From Catellatospora paridis (GTDB taxonomy: Bacteria > Actinomycetota > Actinomycetes > Mycobacteriales > Micromonosporaceae), in NCBI RefSeq assembly GCF_009720365.1, contig NZ_ML769314.1, positions 53,264 to 117,263 of the forward strand: a DNA stretch of 64,000 nt. Reading direction: 5' to 3'. Below the pieces are notes generated by a model. That model ran no database searches. It was not told the DNA's origin and was given only the letters and a program-made list of their open reading frames with translations. The translations under genes and the position numbers were made by a program. Positions 34,993 to 44,838 of this stretch are shown here, piece by piece. Positions within the stretch are counted from its first letter, which is position 1, and each line of letters begins with the position of its first letter.

Positions 34993-35403
34993 TCAGGCCC
35001 GTGTCGTCGCGCAGCCCTGGCAGGTGCCGAAGATCTCCAGCGTATGGCTCACGTCGACGAACCCGTGCTGCGCCGCGACCCGGTCCGCCCACGACTCCAC
35101 GGCCGGTCCGGCCACCTCGACGGTACGCCCGCAGGTGCGGCATACCAGGTGATGGTGGTGGCCGTTGGAGCAGCGCCGGAACAGCTGCTCGCCACCGGGC
35201 GGGCGCATCACGTCGATGTCGCCGGCGTCGGCCAGCGCCTGCAGCGTGCGGTACACGGTGGTCAGGCCGACCCGCTCGCCCCGATCGCGCAGCATGGCGT
35301 GCAGCTCCTGCGCGCTGTGGAAGCCCTCCACCTCGGACAGCAGCGTCGCCACGGCAGAACGCTGGCGCGTGTTCCGGGCCGCGGTGCCCTGTGGGCTGGT
35401 CAT
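34993..35403 (-). CDS. zur: Fur family zinc uptake regulator (Zur)
   Basis: A 136-residue Fur-type repressor. The winged helix is VGLTTVYRTLQALADAGDI (about 45-65). The regulatory site HHHHLVCRTCG and the second CxxC (CQGC) near the C-terminus form the structural zinc site. Zinc specificity is inferred from the operon: the znuACB transporter genes are upstream on the same strand and a Zur-box-like repeat precedes znuA. ATG 35403 has GAGGAG 6 bases upstream. Confidence 0.88.
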   Translation of the reverse strand: MTSPQGTAARNTRQRSAVATLLSEVEGFHSAQELHAMLRDRGERVGLTTVYRTLQALADAGDIDVMRPPGGEQLFRRCSNGHHHHLVCRTCGRTVEVAGPAVESWADRVAAQHGFVDVSHTLEIFGTCQGCATTRA

Positions 35404-35443
35404 GCCATCTCCTCGCTGCGTTCGTGCGTGTCGCGACACCGGT

Positions 35444-35740
35444 TCACGGGCGCTGCTCCGCGGCGTGCGTGACGGCGTCGGCCACGATGTGCGCGACGTG
35501 CTCGTCCACCAGGGAGTATGCGATCTCGCGGCCGTGCCGTTCGGCGCGGACCACCCCGGCCGCCCGGAGCACCCGCAGGTGCTGGGAGACCAGCGGCTGG
35601 GCCACCCGGAGTCGTTCCACCAGTTCGTGCACGTGGCGTTCGCCGTTGGCCGCCAGCTCGGTCACGATCGCGATCCGCACCGGCGCGGCGAGTGCCCGCA
35701 GCAGCTCTCCGGCGCGGGCGTAGGACTGCGTCTGGCTCAC
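35444..35740 (-). CDS. ArsR/SmtB family zinc sensor
   Basis: A 98-residue winged-helix repressor. The recognition region is VAQPLVSQHLRVLRAAGVV (about 46-64). Helix 5 carries D79-x-H81 and H92-x-x-E95, the exact DxH-x10-HxxE pattern of the SmtB/CzrA alpha-5 zinc site. It should dissociate from DNA when zinc is high, opposite to Zur. It sits between znuB and zur. GTG 35740 is supported by TACGGT at 35748-35753 (-13 to -8), so it probably also has its own leaderless promoter. Confidence 0.88.
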   Translation of the reverse strand: MSQTQSYARAGELLRALAAPVRIAIVTELAANGERHVHELVERLRVAQPLVSQHLRVLRAAGVVRAERHGREIAYSLVDEHVAHIVADAVTHAAEQRP

Positions 35741-35778
35741 ATCGACCACCGTAGCCCCGCGCGTCGGTGCATACCCAA

Positions 35779-36663
35779 TCATGAGTCGAGGACGCACTCG
35801 GGCGGATCGCAGACCGCCGCGGGGCCGATGTCCGCCCGCCGTCGCCGGCGCAGCGCCGCGCCCACGGCCGCGACCAGGATGAACAGTGCGATGGCGGCGA
35901 GCACGATGGTCGCGCCGGGCGCGGTGTCGTAGCCCGCGGAAACGAGGATCCCACTTCCGGCGCTGATCACTCCGCCGAGCATGGCCAGGGTCATGGTGCC
36001 GCCGAAGCCGCGCGAGACCAGCTGCGCCGCCGCGACGGGCACCACCATCAGTGCGCTGACCAGCAGCAGGCCGACCGAGCGCATGGCGACGGTGACGGTC
36101 ACCGCGGTCATCACGGCGAGCAGCAGGTTCAGCGCGCGCACCGGCAGGCCGGAGACCTTGGCGTACTCCTCGTCCTGGCAGATCGCGAACAGCCAGGGCC
36201 GCAGCCCGACGGTGACCGCGAGCACGCACGCGCCGAGGATCGCGATCGTGACCAGGTCCGTGGTGGACGTGGTCAGCAACGAGCCGAACAGGTACGACGT
36301 GAGGTTGGCGCTGCCCTTGCCGGGGGCGAGCCCGACCAGGAAGACGCCGCCCGCGATGCCGCCGTAGAACAGGATCGCCAGCGCGATGTCGCCCGAGGTG
36401 CGGCCGCGTTCGCGGATCAGCTCGACGGCGACCGCGCCCAGGGTGGACACGATGATCGCGGTGAGCACCGGGGACGTGCCGGTGAGCAGGCCGACGCCGA
36501 CACCGGTCAGGGCGATGTGGCCGATGCCGTCGCCGATCAGCGACATCCGCCGCTGCACCAGGTAGATGCCGAGCGAGGGTGCGATCAGGCCGGTGATGAG
36601 GGCGCCCAGCAGCGCCCGCTGCATGAACGGCAGCGACATGATCTCGATGAGGTTCACGTTCAT
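35779..36663 (-). CDS. znuB: Zinc ABC transporter permease ZnuB
   Basis: A 294-residue ABC-3 family permease with about eight membrane segments; SLIGDGIGHIALTGVGVGLL near residue 40 and ERGRTSGDIALAILFYGGIAGG are typical. It forms the channel of the zinc importer. The ATG overlaps the znuC stop as ATGA. Confidence 0.92.
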   Translation of the reverse strand: MNVNLIEIMSLPFMQRALLGALITGLIAPSLGIYLVQRRMSLIGDGIGHIALTGVGVGLLTGTSPVLTAIIVSTLGAVAVELIRERGRTSGDIALAILFYGGIAGGVFLVGLAPGKGSANLTSYLFGSLLTTSTTDLVTIAILGACVLAVTVGLRPWLFAICQDEEYAKVSGLPVRALNLLLAVMTAVTVTVAMRSVGLLLVSALMVVPVAAAQLVSRGFGGTMTLAMLGGVISAGSGILVSAGYDTAPGATIVLAAIALFILVAAVGAALRRRRRADIGPAAVCDPPECVLDS

Positions 36664-37421
36664 TCGCGTCCCCAGATGCTCGGCGGGTCCTGCGGGGCGT
36701 GCGGGTGCACGTGGTCGTGGCCGGGTTCGGCGTGGTGGCCGGTGGGATGCGGCACCGCGCCGTCGTGCGCGATGACCCCGTCGTGCACCACCACCGCGCG
36801 GGTGATGACCGGTTGCAGCGGGCCCAGCTCGTGCGCGACCAGCAGCACCGTGCCGCCGTGCCGGACGAAGTCGCGCAGTGCCTGTGCGAACGCCTCCTGC
36901 GACTTGGCGTCCACGCCCGCGGTGGGCTCGTCGAGGACCAGCAGGTCCGGCTCCCCGGCCAGCGCCCGTGCGATCAGGGTGCGCTGCTGCTGGCCGCCGG
37001 ACAGGGAGGCGACCGGGTCGTGTGCCCGGTCCGTCAGGTCGACCGCGGCCAGCGCCTTCGCGACGGCCTGCCGGTCACCGGCGCGCAGCAGTCCGGGGAA
37101 GCCGCGCCGGGCCAGCCGGCCGGAGGAGACCACCTCGCCGACGGTGGCGGGCACGCCGCCGCCCGCGCCCAGCCGCTGCGGCACGTACCCGATGCGCTGC
37201 CAGTTGCGGAAGCGCCGCAGCGCGACGCCGAACAGCTCCACCTGGCCCTCGGCCAGCGGGACCAGGCCGAGCCCGGCCCGGATCATCGTGGACTTGCCGC
37301 TGCCGTTGGCGCCCAGCACGGCGACCACCTCACCGCTGCGTACGGTGAGATTCACGTCGCGCAGCACGGGCCGGTCGTAGGCGACCGCGCCGTGCTTGAT
37401 CTCGAGAACCGGGGGGTTCAC
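36660..37421 (-). CDS. znuC: Zinc ABC transporter ATP-binding protein ZnuC
   Basis: A 253-residue ATPase. Walker A is GANGSGKST (about 37-45), the signature SLSGGQQQR and Walker B LLVLDEPTAGVDAKSQ. The C-terminal 30 residues are His-rich (GHHAEPGHDHVHPH), a likely zinc-binding tail as found in other ZnuC/AdcC proteins. GTG 37421 has GAGGAG 6 bases upstream. Confidence 0.92.
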   Translation of the reverse strand: MNPPVLEIKHGAVAYDRPVLRDVNLTVRSGEVVAVLGANGSGKSTMIRAGLGLVPLAEGQVELFGVALRRFRNWQRIGYVPQRLGAGGGVPATVGEVVSSGRLARRGFPGLLRAGDRQAVAKALAAVDLTDRAHDPVASLSGGQQQRTLIARALAGEPDLLVLDEPTAGVDAKSQEAFAQALRDFVRHGGTVLLVAHELGPLQPVITRAVVVHDGVIAHDGAVPHPTGHHAEPGHDHVHPHAPQDPPSIWGRE

Positions 37422-37473
37422 GCCTTCTCCTCGTCCCACACGTCGGCGGCCGTGACCGGCTCAGCGCACCGGC

Positions 37474-38397
37474 TCATGAACAGCCCAACGCCGTACGCAG
37501 GGTCGCGAGATTGGTCCGCATGACCGAGAAGTAGTCACCCGTCCCGCCCTCGGCGAGCCCTTCCAGCGGGTCGAGCACGGCGGTCTTCGCGCCTACCTGC
37601 TCGGCCAGCGTCTGCGCGACCTTAGGCGACACCAGCGTCTCGAAGAAGATCGTGGTCGCGCCGTACTTGCGCGCCTCGGCGGCGACGGCGGCGACCTGCT
37701 GCGGGGTGGGCTCGGTGTCCGGGGTCAGCCCGGACAGCGCGATCTGCTTGAGCTTGTACCGGTCGGCGAGGTAGCCGAACGCGGCGTGGCTGGTCACGAT
37801 CTCGTGCCGCTGGCAGTTCGCCAGCCCGGCGGTGAACTCGGCGTCCAGCTTGTTCAGCTCGGCGACCAGGGCGTTGCCGCGCTCGGCGTACGCCGCCGCG
37901 TGCGCAGGGTCGCGTTCGGCCAGCTGGTGCGAGACGCTGCCGGCGATCGCGGCCAGGCGGGTCGGGTCCAGCCAGACGTGCGGGTCGGGGGCGGTGCCGC
38001 CCTCCTCGTTCGCGCCCTCGTGGTTGGGGCCGCTGACGAGCGGGGTGACCGTGGCCACGTCGAACGCGCGGTCCGCGGCGTTCTGCGCGACGGCCTCGTC
38101 GAGCTGCGGCTGGAAGCCCTTGAGGTAGACCACCAGCCCCGCGTTGGCGACCTCGGCGACCTGGGCGGGGGACAGCTCCATGTCGTGCGGTTCCGCGCCC
38201 GGCTGGGCCAGGTTGACCACGTGGACGTCGGGGCCGCCGACCTTCTCGGAGACGAACTGCAGGGGGTAGAAGCCGGTGACGACGCTGAATCGGCCGGAAG
38301 TGTCGGCGGGGGAGTCGGAGCAGGCGGTCAGGGTGCCCAGGGCCAGCAGCGCGGCGACGCCGGCGACGGCGGCGCGCTGGAGAGATCGGCTCAGCAT
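37474..38397 (-). CDS. znuA: Zinc ABC transporter substrate-binding lipoprotein ZnuA
   Basis: A 307-residue lipoprotein with lipobox LTAC (cysteine about residue 26). It belongs to the cluster A-I metal-binding proteins: ligand histidines are in EPHDMEL, DPHVWLDP and TSHAAFGYL, with the fourth acidic ligand in LDPLEGL. The His/acid-rich loop PNHEGANEEGG (about 122-132) is a short form of the zinc loop. It is first in the operon, with a Zur-box-like repeat just upstream. Confidence 0.93.
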   Translation of the reverse strand: MLSRSLQRAAVAGVAALLALGTLTACSDSPADTSGRFSVVTGFYPLQFVSEKVGGPDVHVVNLAQPGAEPHDMELSPAQVAEVANAGLVVYLKGFQPQLDEAVAQNAADRAFDVATVTPLVSGPNHEGANEEGGTAPDPHVWLDPTRLAAIAGSVSHQLAERDPAHAAAYAERGNALVAELNKLDAEFTAGLANCQRHEIVTSHAAFGYLADRYKLKQIALSGLTPDTEPTPQQVAAVAAEARKYGATTIFFETLVSPKVAQTLAEQVGAKTAVLDPLEGLAEGGTGDYFSVMRTNLATLRTALGCS

Positions 38398-38412
38398 GGC
38401 GTCAACTCTCCC

Positions 38413-38433
38413 TGAAAATGAGAACGATTGTCA
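38413..38433 (-). promoter_or_regulatory. Zur-box-like inverted repeat upstream of znuA
   Basis: TGAAAAT-N7-ATTGTCA forms 7-bp arms with one mismatch, in an A+T-rich patch 15 bases before the znuA ATG. The size and TGAAAAT arms resemble actinobacterial Zur sites. Binding here would block znuACB, arsR and zur together. Confidence 0.6.
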
Positions 38434-38513
38434 AAAACGCATAGGTGCATATCCCTCCCGCCCCGCCTCCATGATCTGCCGCTCCGGCGATCTTGGCCGG
38501 TCGGCGGAGGTGG

Positions 38514-38777
38514 TCAGAACAGGCGGGTCAGGGCGGCGGCGGTGAGCAGGGTGAGCACGACCACGCGCAGGGCCCGGGTCGCCGGGGGCTGCACCGGCCA
38601 GGTGGTCACCAGCAGCGCGGCCAGGGCGGCGGCCAGCGCCAGCAGGAGGACGCCGCTGTACGGGTTCGGCAGCAGCACGGCCACCACGAGCAGGACCAGG
38701 GTGCCCAGCACCGCGATGCTCTTCGGGACCCGGGCCAGCCGGCGCAGCAGGGGGTTGTTCGCGACGTCCTGGGGCAC
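38514..38777 (-). CDS. Small membrane protein, DUF6703-like
   Basis: An 87-residue protein with three hydrophobic segments (IAVLGTLVLLVVAVLLP, GVLLLALAAALAALLVTTWP and VVVLTLLTAAALTRLF). Size and the pattern LARVPK...LP.PYSGVLLL...WP resemble the actinobacterial DUF6703 family. The function is unknown. The GTG start has GAGAGG 9 bases upstream. A palindromic element lies upstream, between this gene and the divergent monooxygenase. Confidence 0.6.
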   Translation of the reverse strand: MPQDVANNPLLRRLARVPKSIAVLGTLVLLVVAVLLPNPYSGVLLLALAAALAALLVTTWPVQPPATRALRVVVLTLLTAAALTRLF

Positions 38778-38801
38778 AGCTGCGGTCCTCTCCGACTGAC
38801 G

Positions 38802-38854
38802 TTAAGAAGGGCACCCTTTACCCCGTAAAACGATAAGAAGGTGCCCCTCCTTAC
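38802..38854 (-). repeat. AAGGAAGGGCACCTTC palindromic element, copy 3 (divergent junction)
   Basis: On the minus strand it reads AAGGAGGGGCACCTTCTTATC, a centre, then GGGTGCCCTTCTTAAC; it is the most degenerate copy. It lies in a divergent promoter region, and its right edge touches the TACTGT box of the next gene. Confidence 0.65.
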
Positions 38855-38863
38855 TGTAGTGAG

Positions 38864-39187
38864 GTGCTGATGCTCAATCGATTCGTGATCGCCGCCAACG
38901 AGGAGGCGTTCGTCGAGCGCGCCCACGCGGCGCTCGCCGCCCTCGCGGCCCGCCCCGGCTACCTGCGCGGGGAGCTGACCCGTTCGCTGGACGAGCCGGA
39001 GCACTGGTGCCTGCTCACCGAGTGGGAGAGCGTGGGGGCGTACCGGCGGGCGCTGGGCGGTTTCGACGTGAAGATGACGGCGACGCCCCTGCTGGCCGAA
39101 TCGCTGATGGAGCCGTGCGCGTTCGAGACCCTCGCCGCGGCCGAGCCAGGCGGTGAGGTGCAGACCAAGGCCAGCGACCGGGCCTGA
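38864..39187 (+). CDS. Antibiotic biosynthesis monooxygenase (ABM) domain protein
   Basis: A 107-residue ferredoxin-like alpha/beta barrel protein. FVIAANEEAFVERAHAALAAL, GYLRGELTRSLDEPEHWCLLTEW and SVGAYRRALGGFDVK follow the ABM pattern. Family members act as small oxygenases, heme-degrading enzymes or structural dimers; activity here is unproven. GTG 38864 has TACTGT at 38852-38857 (-12 to -7); ATG 38870 with GAGG 5 bases upstream is an equal alternative. Confidence 0.75.
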   Translation: MLMLNRFVIAANEEAFVERAHAALAALAARPGYLRGELTRSLDEPEHWCLLTEWESVGAYRRALGGFDVKMTATPLLAESLMEPCAFETLAAAEPGGEVQTKASDRA

Positions 39188-39269
39188 TCCCGCGAAGGCG
39201 GAGGGCTGCCCGCGGTCGGCTTTCGGGCGCGGCGGCGGCGGGTGGGGTGCACGCAATATGATCGCGGCC

Positions 39270-39773
39270 ATGACCCACGCGCCCGCGCCCTCGCCCGTGC
39301 CGCCCGGTCCGGGCGCCGCGCCGCCGTTCCCGGCCGCGCCCGCCGAAGGCGGCGGAACCCGCCTGGGCTGGGCGCTCGGCATCGCGGGCGGGCTGGTGGC
39401 GCTGTGCTGCGGCGGCGGCCTGGTGGCCGGGGTCGGCCTGGGCGTCACCGGGGTGCAGGCGATCAACGAGCGGGCACACGTCGCGGTGGGTTCCTACCTC
39501 GATGCGCTGAAGGCCAAGAAGTACGACCGGGCGTACGAGCTGCTCTGCGAGGACGAGCAGCGGCGGCTGGACCTGGCACGCTTCACCAGCCGCGAGGAGT
39601 CCCGGCCGGACCGCATCCAGTCGTACGAGCTGGGCGAGGTCGAGCTGCAGGGGACCTCGGGGATCACCCTGCCGGTGACCGAGCGCTACACCGACGGCGA
39701 CACCGAGCGGGTCGTCTACCACCTCGCACAGGACCCGAAGACCACCGACCTGGAAGTCTGCGGACGCGAGTAG
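39270..39773 (+). CDS. Single-pass membrane protein with C-terminal NTF2-like (DUF4878-type) domain
   Basis: A 167-residue protein: a Pro/Ala-rich cytoplasmic start (1-33), one Gly-rich membrane segment (about 38-65, with two adjacent cysteines), and an exported domain of about 95 residues beginning AVGSYLDALKAKKYDRAYELL. That opening is typical of DUF4878/lumazine-binding-like extracellular domains. The function is unknown. ATG 39270 is preferred over ATG 39258 because TATGAT lies at 39257-39262 (-13 to -8). Confidence 0.65.
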   Translation: MTHAPAPSPVPPGPGAAPPFPAAPAEGGGTRLGWALGIAGGLVALCCGGGLVAGVGLGVTGVQAINERAHVAVGSYLDALKAKKYDRAYELLCEDEQRRLDLARFTSREESRPDRIQSYELGEVELQGTSGITLPVTERYTDGDTERVVYHLAQDPKTTDLEVCGRE

Positions 39774-39946
39774 TCGGGGTGTCGGCGCGGCGCACCGGCG
39801 GGCTCACCACGTTGTGTGTGCAGTAGCGTTTAACCGAATGCGGGTGACCAGAGGTGGCCCGTACCGTATCCACGTCGTGCGGATCTTCCGCCGACCTCCG
39901 CCGACAGCCAGCCGGCGGCAACCTCCAACGGAATGGAGACCTGATC

Positions 39947-41326
<1,380 letters not shown>

Positions 41327-41343
41327 ACCTGGTCGACGTGCGT

Positions 41344-41376
41344 GAAGTCCCCCGAACCGGTGGTTCGGGGGACTTC
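41344..41376 (+). terminator. Terminator of glyS
   Basis: A perfect 15-bp stem (GAAGTCCCCCGAACC) with a 3-base loop. There is no clear T-run. It separates glyS from the EEP gene, which has its own promoter. Confidence 0.85.
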
Positions 41377-41438
41377 GCACAGGGGTAGTGCGACGTTTGC
41401 CGAGTTTGATTCGGGTCCTCCCCGGTAACATACGGACA

Positions 41439-42398
41439 GTGACCACCATCGAGCTGAAGAAGACGCCCGGAGGCCCGGCCGAGCCGACGCCCCGGCGCCC
41501 GGCCTGGCGCGCGGGGCTGGTCATCGCGGCCGCCCTGCTGCTGGCGGCTGTGCTCGCGGGTCACCGGCTCGTCCCCAATGTGCACGGCATCGGCAGCGTG
41601 CTCGACACCATCGCCCCGCTGTTCGGCCTGGCGGTGCCGGTGCTGGCCGTCGCCGCGCTGCTGGCCCGCTCGGGCAAGGCACTGCTGGCGGTGCTGCTGC
41701 CGGCGGTGATCTGGGCGGCCATGTTCGGCCGCGCCCTGCTGCCGCCCCCGGGCGGCGACGTGCAGCTGCGGGTGGTCACCCAGAACCTGTACGCCGACAA
41801 CCCCGACCCGCAGACCACCGTGCGGGCGCTCGCCGACGGGGGCCCCGACCTGATCGCGCTGCAGGAGGCCTCCGGCGGCACCATCGAGACGGTCGCCGAG
41901 GAACTGGCGAAGACCTACCCGCACCACGCGGTCCGGTCGACGGTGGGCCTGCTCAGCAAGTATCCGATCGTGGACGTCGCGGGCGTCGACACCGGTCTGG
42001 AGTGGACCCGCGCGCTGCGCGCGCAGGTGAAGACCCCGCAGGGCGAGGTCGCGGTGTACGTCGTGCACCTCGGCTCGGCGCGGATCAACGACACGGCGAC
42101 CCGGGACCACACCATCGACATGCTGGCCCAGGCGGTCCGGGCGGACAAGGCACAGCGGGTGCTGGTGCTCGGCGACCTCAACACCGCCGCCACCGACCGG
42201 GCCATCGCGCCGCTGTCGGCGCTGCTGAGCGACGCGCAGGCCGAGGCCGGCTGGGGTTGGGGCTTCACGTGGCCGTCCTCACTGCCGGTGATGCGCCCCG
42301 ACCACGTGCTGTATCGGGGACTGACCGCGACGCGGGCCGGGGTGCTGCGTACCCCCGGCACCGACCACAGGGCTGTGACCTCGGGTTTCTCCTTCTGA
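41439..42398 (+). CDS. Membrane-anchored endonuclease/exonuclease/phosphatase family protein
   Basis: A 319-residue protein. Three hydrophobic segments (about 25-105) precede an EEP catalytic domain with all main motifs: VVTQNLYADN, DLIALQEA (metal-binding E), VLGDLNTA and a terminal TDHRAVT. The catalytic domain should lie outside the cell. Substrates of such actinobacterial proteins may be phosphodiesters or lipids; unknown here. The GTG start has TAACAT at 41426-41431 (-13 to -8). Confidence 0.82.
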   Translation: MTTIELKKTPGGPAEPTPRRPAWRAGLVIAAALLLAAVLAGHRLVPNVHGIGSVLDTIAPLFGLAVPVLAVAALLARSGKALLAVLLPAVIWAAMFGRALLPPPGGDVQLRVVTQNLYADNPDPQTTVRALADGGPDLIALQEASGGTIETVAEELAKTYPHHAVRSTVGLLSKYPIVDVAGVDTGLEWTRALRAQVKTPQGEVAVYVVHLGSARINDTATRDHTIDMLAQAVRADKAQRVLVLGDLNTAATDRAIAPLSALLSDAQAEAGWGWGFTWPSSLPVMRPDHVLYRGLTATRAGVLRTPGTDHRAVTSGFSF

Positions 42399-42418
42399 GT
42401 GCGTCGCCCCCGCGCCCG

Positions 42419-42434
42419 GAACGTGTACGTTCCT
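42419..42434. promoter_or_regulatory. GGAACGTGTACGTTCC palindrome upstream of the sigma factor gene
   Basis: Seven-base perfect arms around GT lie 20 bases after the EEP stop and 186 bases before the sigma factor start. The 220-base leader also contains CTCGGC-TT-GCCGAG (42482-42495). The first palindrome could be an operator; no regulator is adjacent. Confidence 0.35.
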
Positions 42435-42619
42435 CTCCTTGGACTAGTACTTTCGGCTGACCTTCGGTATGGTCGGCAGTGCTCGGCTTGCCGAGTCGGC
42501 TGCCAAGCCGTCCATCAGCGCTCAAGAAACGGGTGCTGTGTCCGTCACAGGCGAACCGTGTCCGAAGTCGACCCCCGTCGCTCCGGAACACACGCGGTTC
42601 ACTGCGCCGGAGGCCTGCA

Positions 42620-43438
42620 ATGACTGCAACACTGGTTCGCGAGACCGTCGTGTCCGCGTCCCCCTCGTCCCTGACCGACACTCTCGACGCGACTGCCGGC
42701 GATGTTCTGCTGCGCCGTCTCGGAGAGCTGAGCGAGCAAGACCCCGCACATGAGGACGTGCGGCAGGAGGCCATCTGTGCCTGGCTGCCGCTGGCCGAAC
42801 GCCTGGCCCGCCGCTTCCGCCATCGCGGCGTGGACGGCGACGACCTCGTGCAGGTGGCGACCATCGGCCTGATCCAGGCCGTGGACCGTTTCGACCCCTC
42901 CCGCGGCAGTGCTTTCGTGCACTTCGCGGTGCCGACGATCGTCGGCGAACTCAAGCGCTACTTCCGTGACCGGGGCTGGAGCATGCGGGTAAGCCGCCGC
43001 ATGCAGGAGCTGTACCTGGACATCAACCGGGTGTCCCCGCAGCTCTGCCAGGACCTCGGCCGGTGGCCGACCGCCGACGACCTCGCCGCGCATCTCCAAG
43101 TCACCGTCGAAGACGTGGTGGCCGGGATGCACTGTGCGCAGGCGTACCGCATCAACTCCCTCAATGTCGCGGTGAGCGGCGAGGACGGGGATGTGGAGCT
43201 CGGCGAGCTGATCGGCGAGACCGACACCGTGCTGGAGTCCATTCCGGACGTGCACGCGGTCCGGCAGTACGTCAAGGAGCTGCCGGAACGCGAGCAGAAG
43301 ATCCTCATGCTGCGCTTCGTCCAGGGCCACAACCAGGCCCAGATCGCGGAGCAGATCGGGGTCTCCCAGATGCACGTGTCGCGCCTGCTCAGCCGGTGCC
43401 TCGCGCAGCTGCGTGAGCGCATGCTGGCGGAGGACTAA
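42620..43438 (+). CDS. RNA polymerase sigma factor, SigB/SigF family
   Basis: A 272-residue group 3 sigma factor. Region 2 is GVDGDDLVQVATIGLIQAVDRFDPSRGSAF (as segments, about 72-101) with VPTIVGELKRYFRDRGW in 2.4. Region 3 lies around 128-190, and region 4 contains LPEREQKILMLRFVQGHNQAQIAEQIGVS as segments. No anti-sigma factor gene is next to it, unlike most sigF loci. GGAGG lies 6 bases before ATG 42620. A small membrane protein gene follows 54 bases downstream. Confidence 0.92.
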   Translation: MTATLVRETVVSASPSSLTDTLDATAGDVLLRRLGELSEQDPAHEDVRQEAICAWLPLAERLARRFRHRGVDGDDLVQVATIGLIQAVDRFDPSRGSAFVHFAVPTIVGELKRYFRDRGWSMRVSRRMQELYLDINRVSPQLCQDLGRWPTADDLAAHLQVTVEDVVAGMHCAQAYRINSLNVAVSGEDGDVELGELIGETDTVLESIPDVHAVRQYVKELPEREQKILMLRFVQGHNQAQIAEQIGVSQMHVSRLLSRCLAQLRERMLAED

Positions 43439-43492
43439 TCGGCAACGGACAGTAGCGGTTTCGTCACCGAGTTCGTGGGGAAGGTGAGCAGC

Positions 43493-43636
43493 ATGGAAAC
43501 GTTGCTGCTGATTCTCGCCGCGGTCCTGGTCATTGCCGGGATCGTCTCGCTGGTGCGACGCCAGTTCCTGTGGGGCATCGTGCTGATCATCATCGGTCTG
43601 CTCGTCGGACCGGGGGGCGTGAGCGTCTTCTCGTAG
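43493..43636 (+). CDS. GPGG-motif small membrane protein
   Basis: A 47-residue protein with two hydrophobic helices (TLLLILAAVLVIAGIVSLV and FLWGIVLIIIGLLV) joined by a basic RRQ turn and ending GPGGVSVFS, the motif that names this actinobacterial family. The function is unknown. GGAAGG lies about 9 bases before the ATG. It may be cotranscribed with the sigma factor and is followed by a strong terminator. Confidence 0.8.
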   Translation: METLLLILAAVLVIAGIVSLVRRQFLWGIVLIIIGLLVGPGGVSVFS

Positions 43637-43654
43637 GACGCAACGCAGAAAGCC

Positions 43655-43690
43655 GAAGGGCCGGGAAGACCATGGTCTCCCCGGCCCTTC
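43655..43690 (+). terminator. Hairpin terminator after the GPGG gene
   Basis: Arms of 16 bases (43655-43670 and 43675-43690) pair with one mismatch around CATG. It closes the sigma factor/GPGG unit. Confidence 0.8.
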
Positions 43691-43767
43691 ACCATGTGCG
43701 GACTGTCGTCGGCCGGGTGCGACCCGCGTCACAGGACGACGCCCGCGCCCGGCCGTACTGTTGCGCC

Positions 43768-44835
43768 GTGACGGTACTCGGCCAGCCCCTCGAACTGCGC
43801 GGCGTGACGCTGCCCAACCGCATCGCGATGTCGCCGATGTGCCAGTACTCGGCCGGGCCGGACGGCCTGCCCGGCGACTGGCACCTGACCCACCTGGGCG
43901 CCCGCGCGGTCGGCGGGGCCGGCCTGGTCATCGCCGAGGCCAGTGCGGTGCTGCCGGAGGGCCGGATCTCGCCGCGCGACGCCGGCATCTGGTCCCCGGC
44001 GCATGTGGACGCCTGGCGGCCGGTGACGGCGTTCGTGGCCGCGCAGGGGGCGGTGCCCGCGATCCAGCTCGCCCACGCCGGGTTCAAGGCGTCCACGTAC
44101 TGGCCGTTCGCGCTGGAGCGGGGCGGGGTGCCCGACACCGACGGCGGCTGGCAGCCGACCGGGCCGGGCGCCGAGCCGTTCGTGCCCGCGTACCGCACGC
44201 CCCAGGCCCTCGACGAGGCCGGCATCAATGCGGTGATCGCCGCGTTCGCGCAGGCTGCGGTGTACGCGATCGACGCCGGCTTCCAGGCCGTGGAGATCCA
44301 CGCGGCGCACGGCTACCTGCTGCACGAGTTCTACTCGCCGCTGACCAACCACCGTACCGACGGCTGGGGCGGTGACCGTGCCGGGCGTACGCGCCTGGCC
44401 GTGGCGGTCGCGACGGCGGTACGCGACGCCGTCGGCCCCGACGTGCCGGTGCTGGCCCGGGTCTCCGCGACCGACTGGACCGACGGCGGCTGGGACGTCA
44501 CCGACACCGTCGCCCTCGCCCGCGAGCTGGTCGCGGCCGGGATCGACCTGATCGACTGCTCCTCGGGCGGTGCCGTCCCGCACGCCGACATCCCGGTCGG
44601 GCCCGGCTACCAGGCCCCGCTGGCCGAGCAGGTGCGCAGGGACGCCGGGGTGCCGACCGGCGCGGTCGGCCTGATCACCGAACCTGAGCAGGCCGAAAGC
44701 ATCGTCGCCGACGGCCAGGCCGACCTGGTGCTGATCGGGCGGGAGCTGCTGCGCGACCCGTACTGGCCGCGCCGGGCGCTGGCCAAGCTCGGCGGGCAGC
44801 CGCACTGGCCGGACCAGTACGCCCGCGCCTTCTGA
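43768..44835 (+). CDS. Old Yellow Enzyme family NADH:flavin oxidoreductase (YqjM-like)
   Basis: A 355-residue FMN TIM barrel. MSPMCQYSA (about 20-28) has the cysteine of the YqjM/thermophilic-like class, QLAHAGFKAS the first substrate histidine region, and AVEIHAAHGYLLHEFYSP the active-site strand. Members reduce activated alkenes with NAD(P)H. GTG 43768 is supported by TACTGT at 43756-43761 (-12 to -7). It is convergent, 3 bases apart, with the small DivIVA-like gene. Confidence 0.88.
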   Translation: MTVLGQPLELRGVTLPNRIAMSPMCQYSAGPDGLPGDWHLTHLGARAVGGAGLVIAEASAVLPEGRISPRDAGIWSPAHVDAWRPVTAFVAAQGAVPAIQLAHAGFKASTYWPFALERGGVPDTDGGWQPTGPGAEPFVPAYRTPQALDEAGINAVIAAFAQAAVYAIDAGFQAVEIHAAHGYLLHEFYSPLTNHRTDGWGGDRAGRTRLAVAVATAVRDAVGPDVPVLARVSATDWTDGGWDVTDTVALARELVAAGIDLIDCSSGGAVPHADIPVGPGYQAPLAEQVRRDAGVPTGAVGLITEPEQAESIVADGQADLVLIGRELLRDPYWPRRALAKLGGQPHWPDQYARAF

Positions 44836-44838
44836 GGC

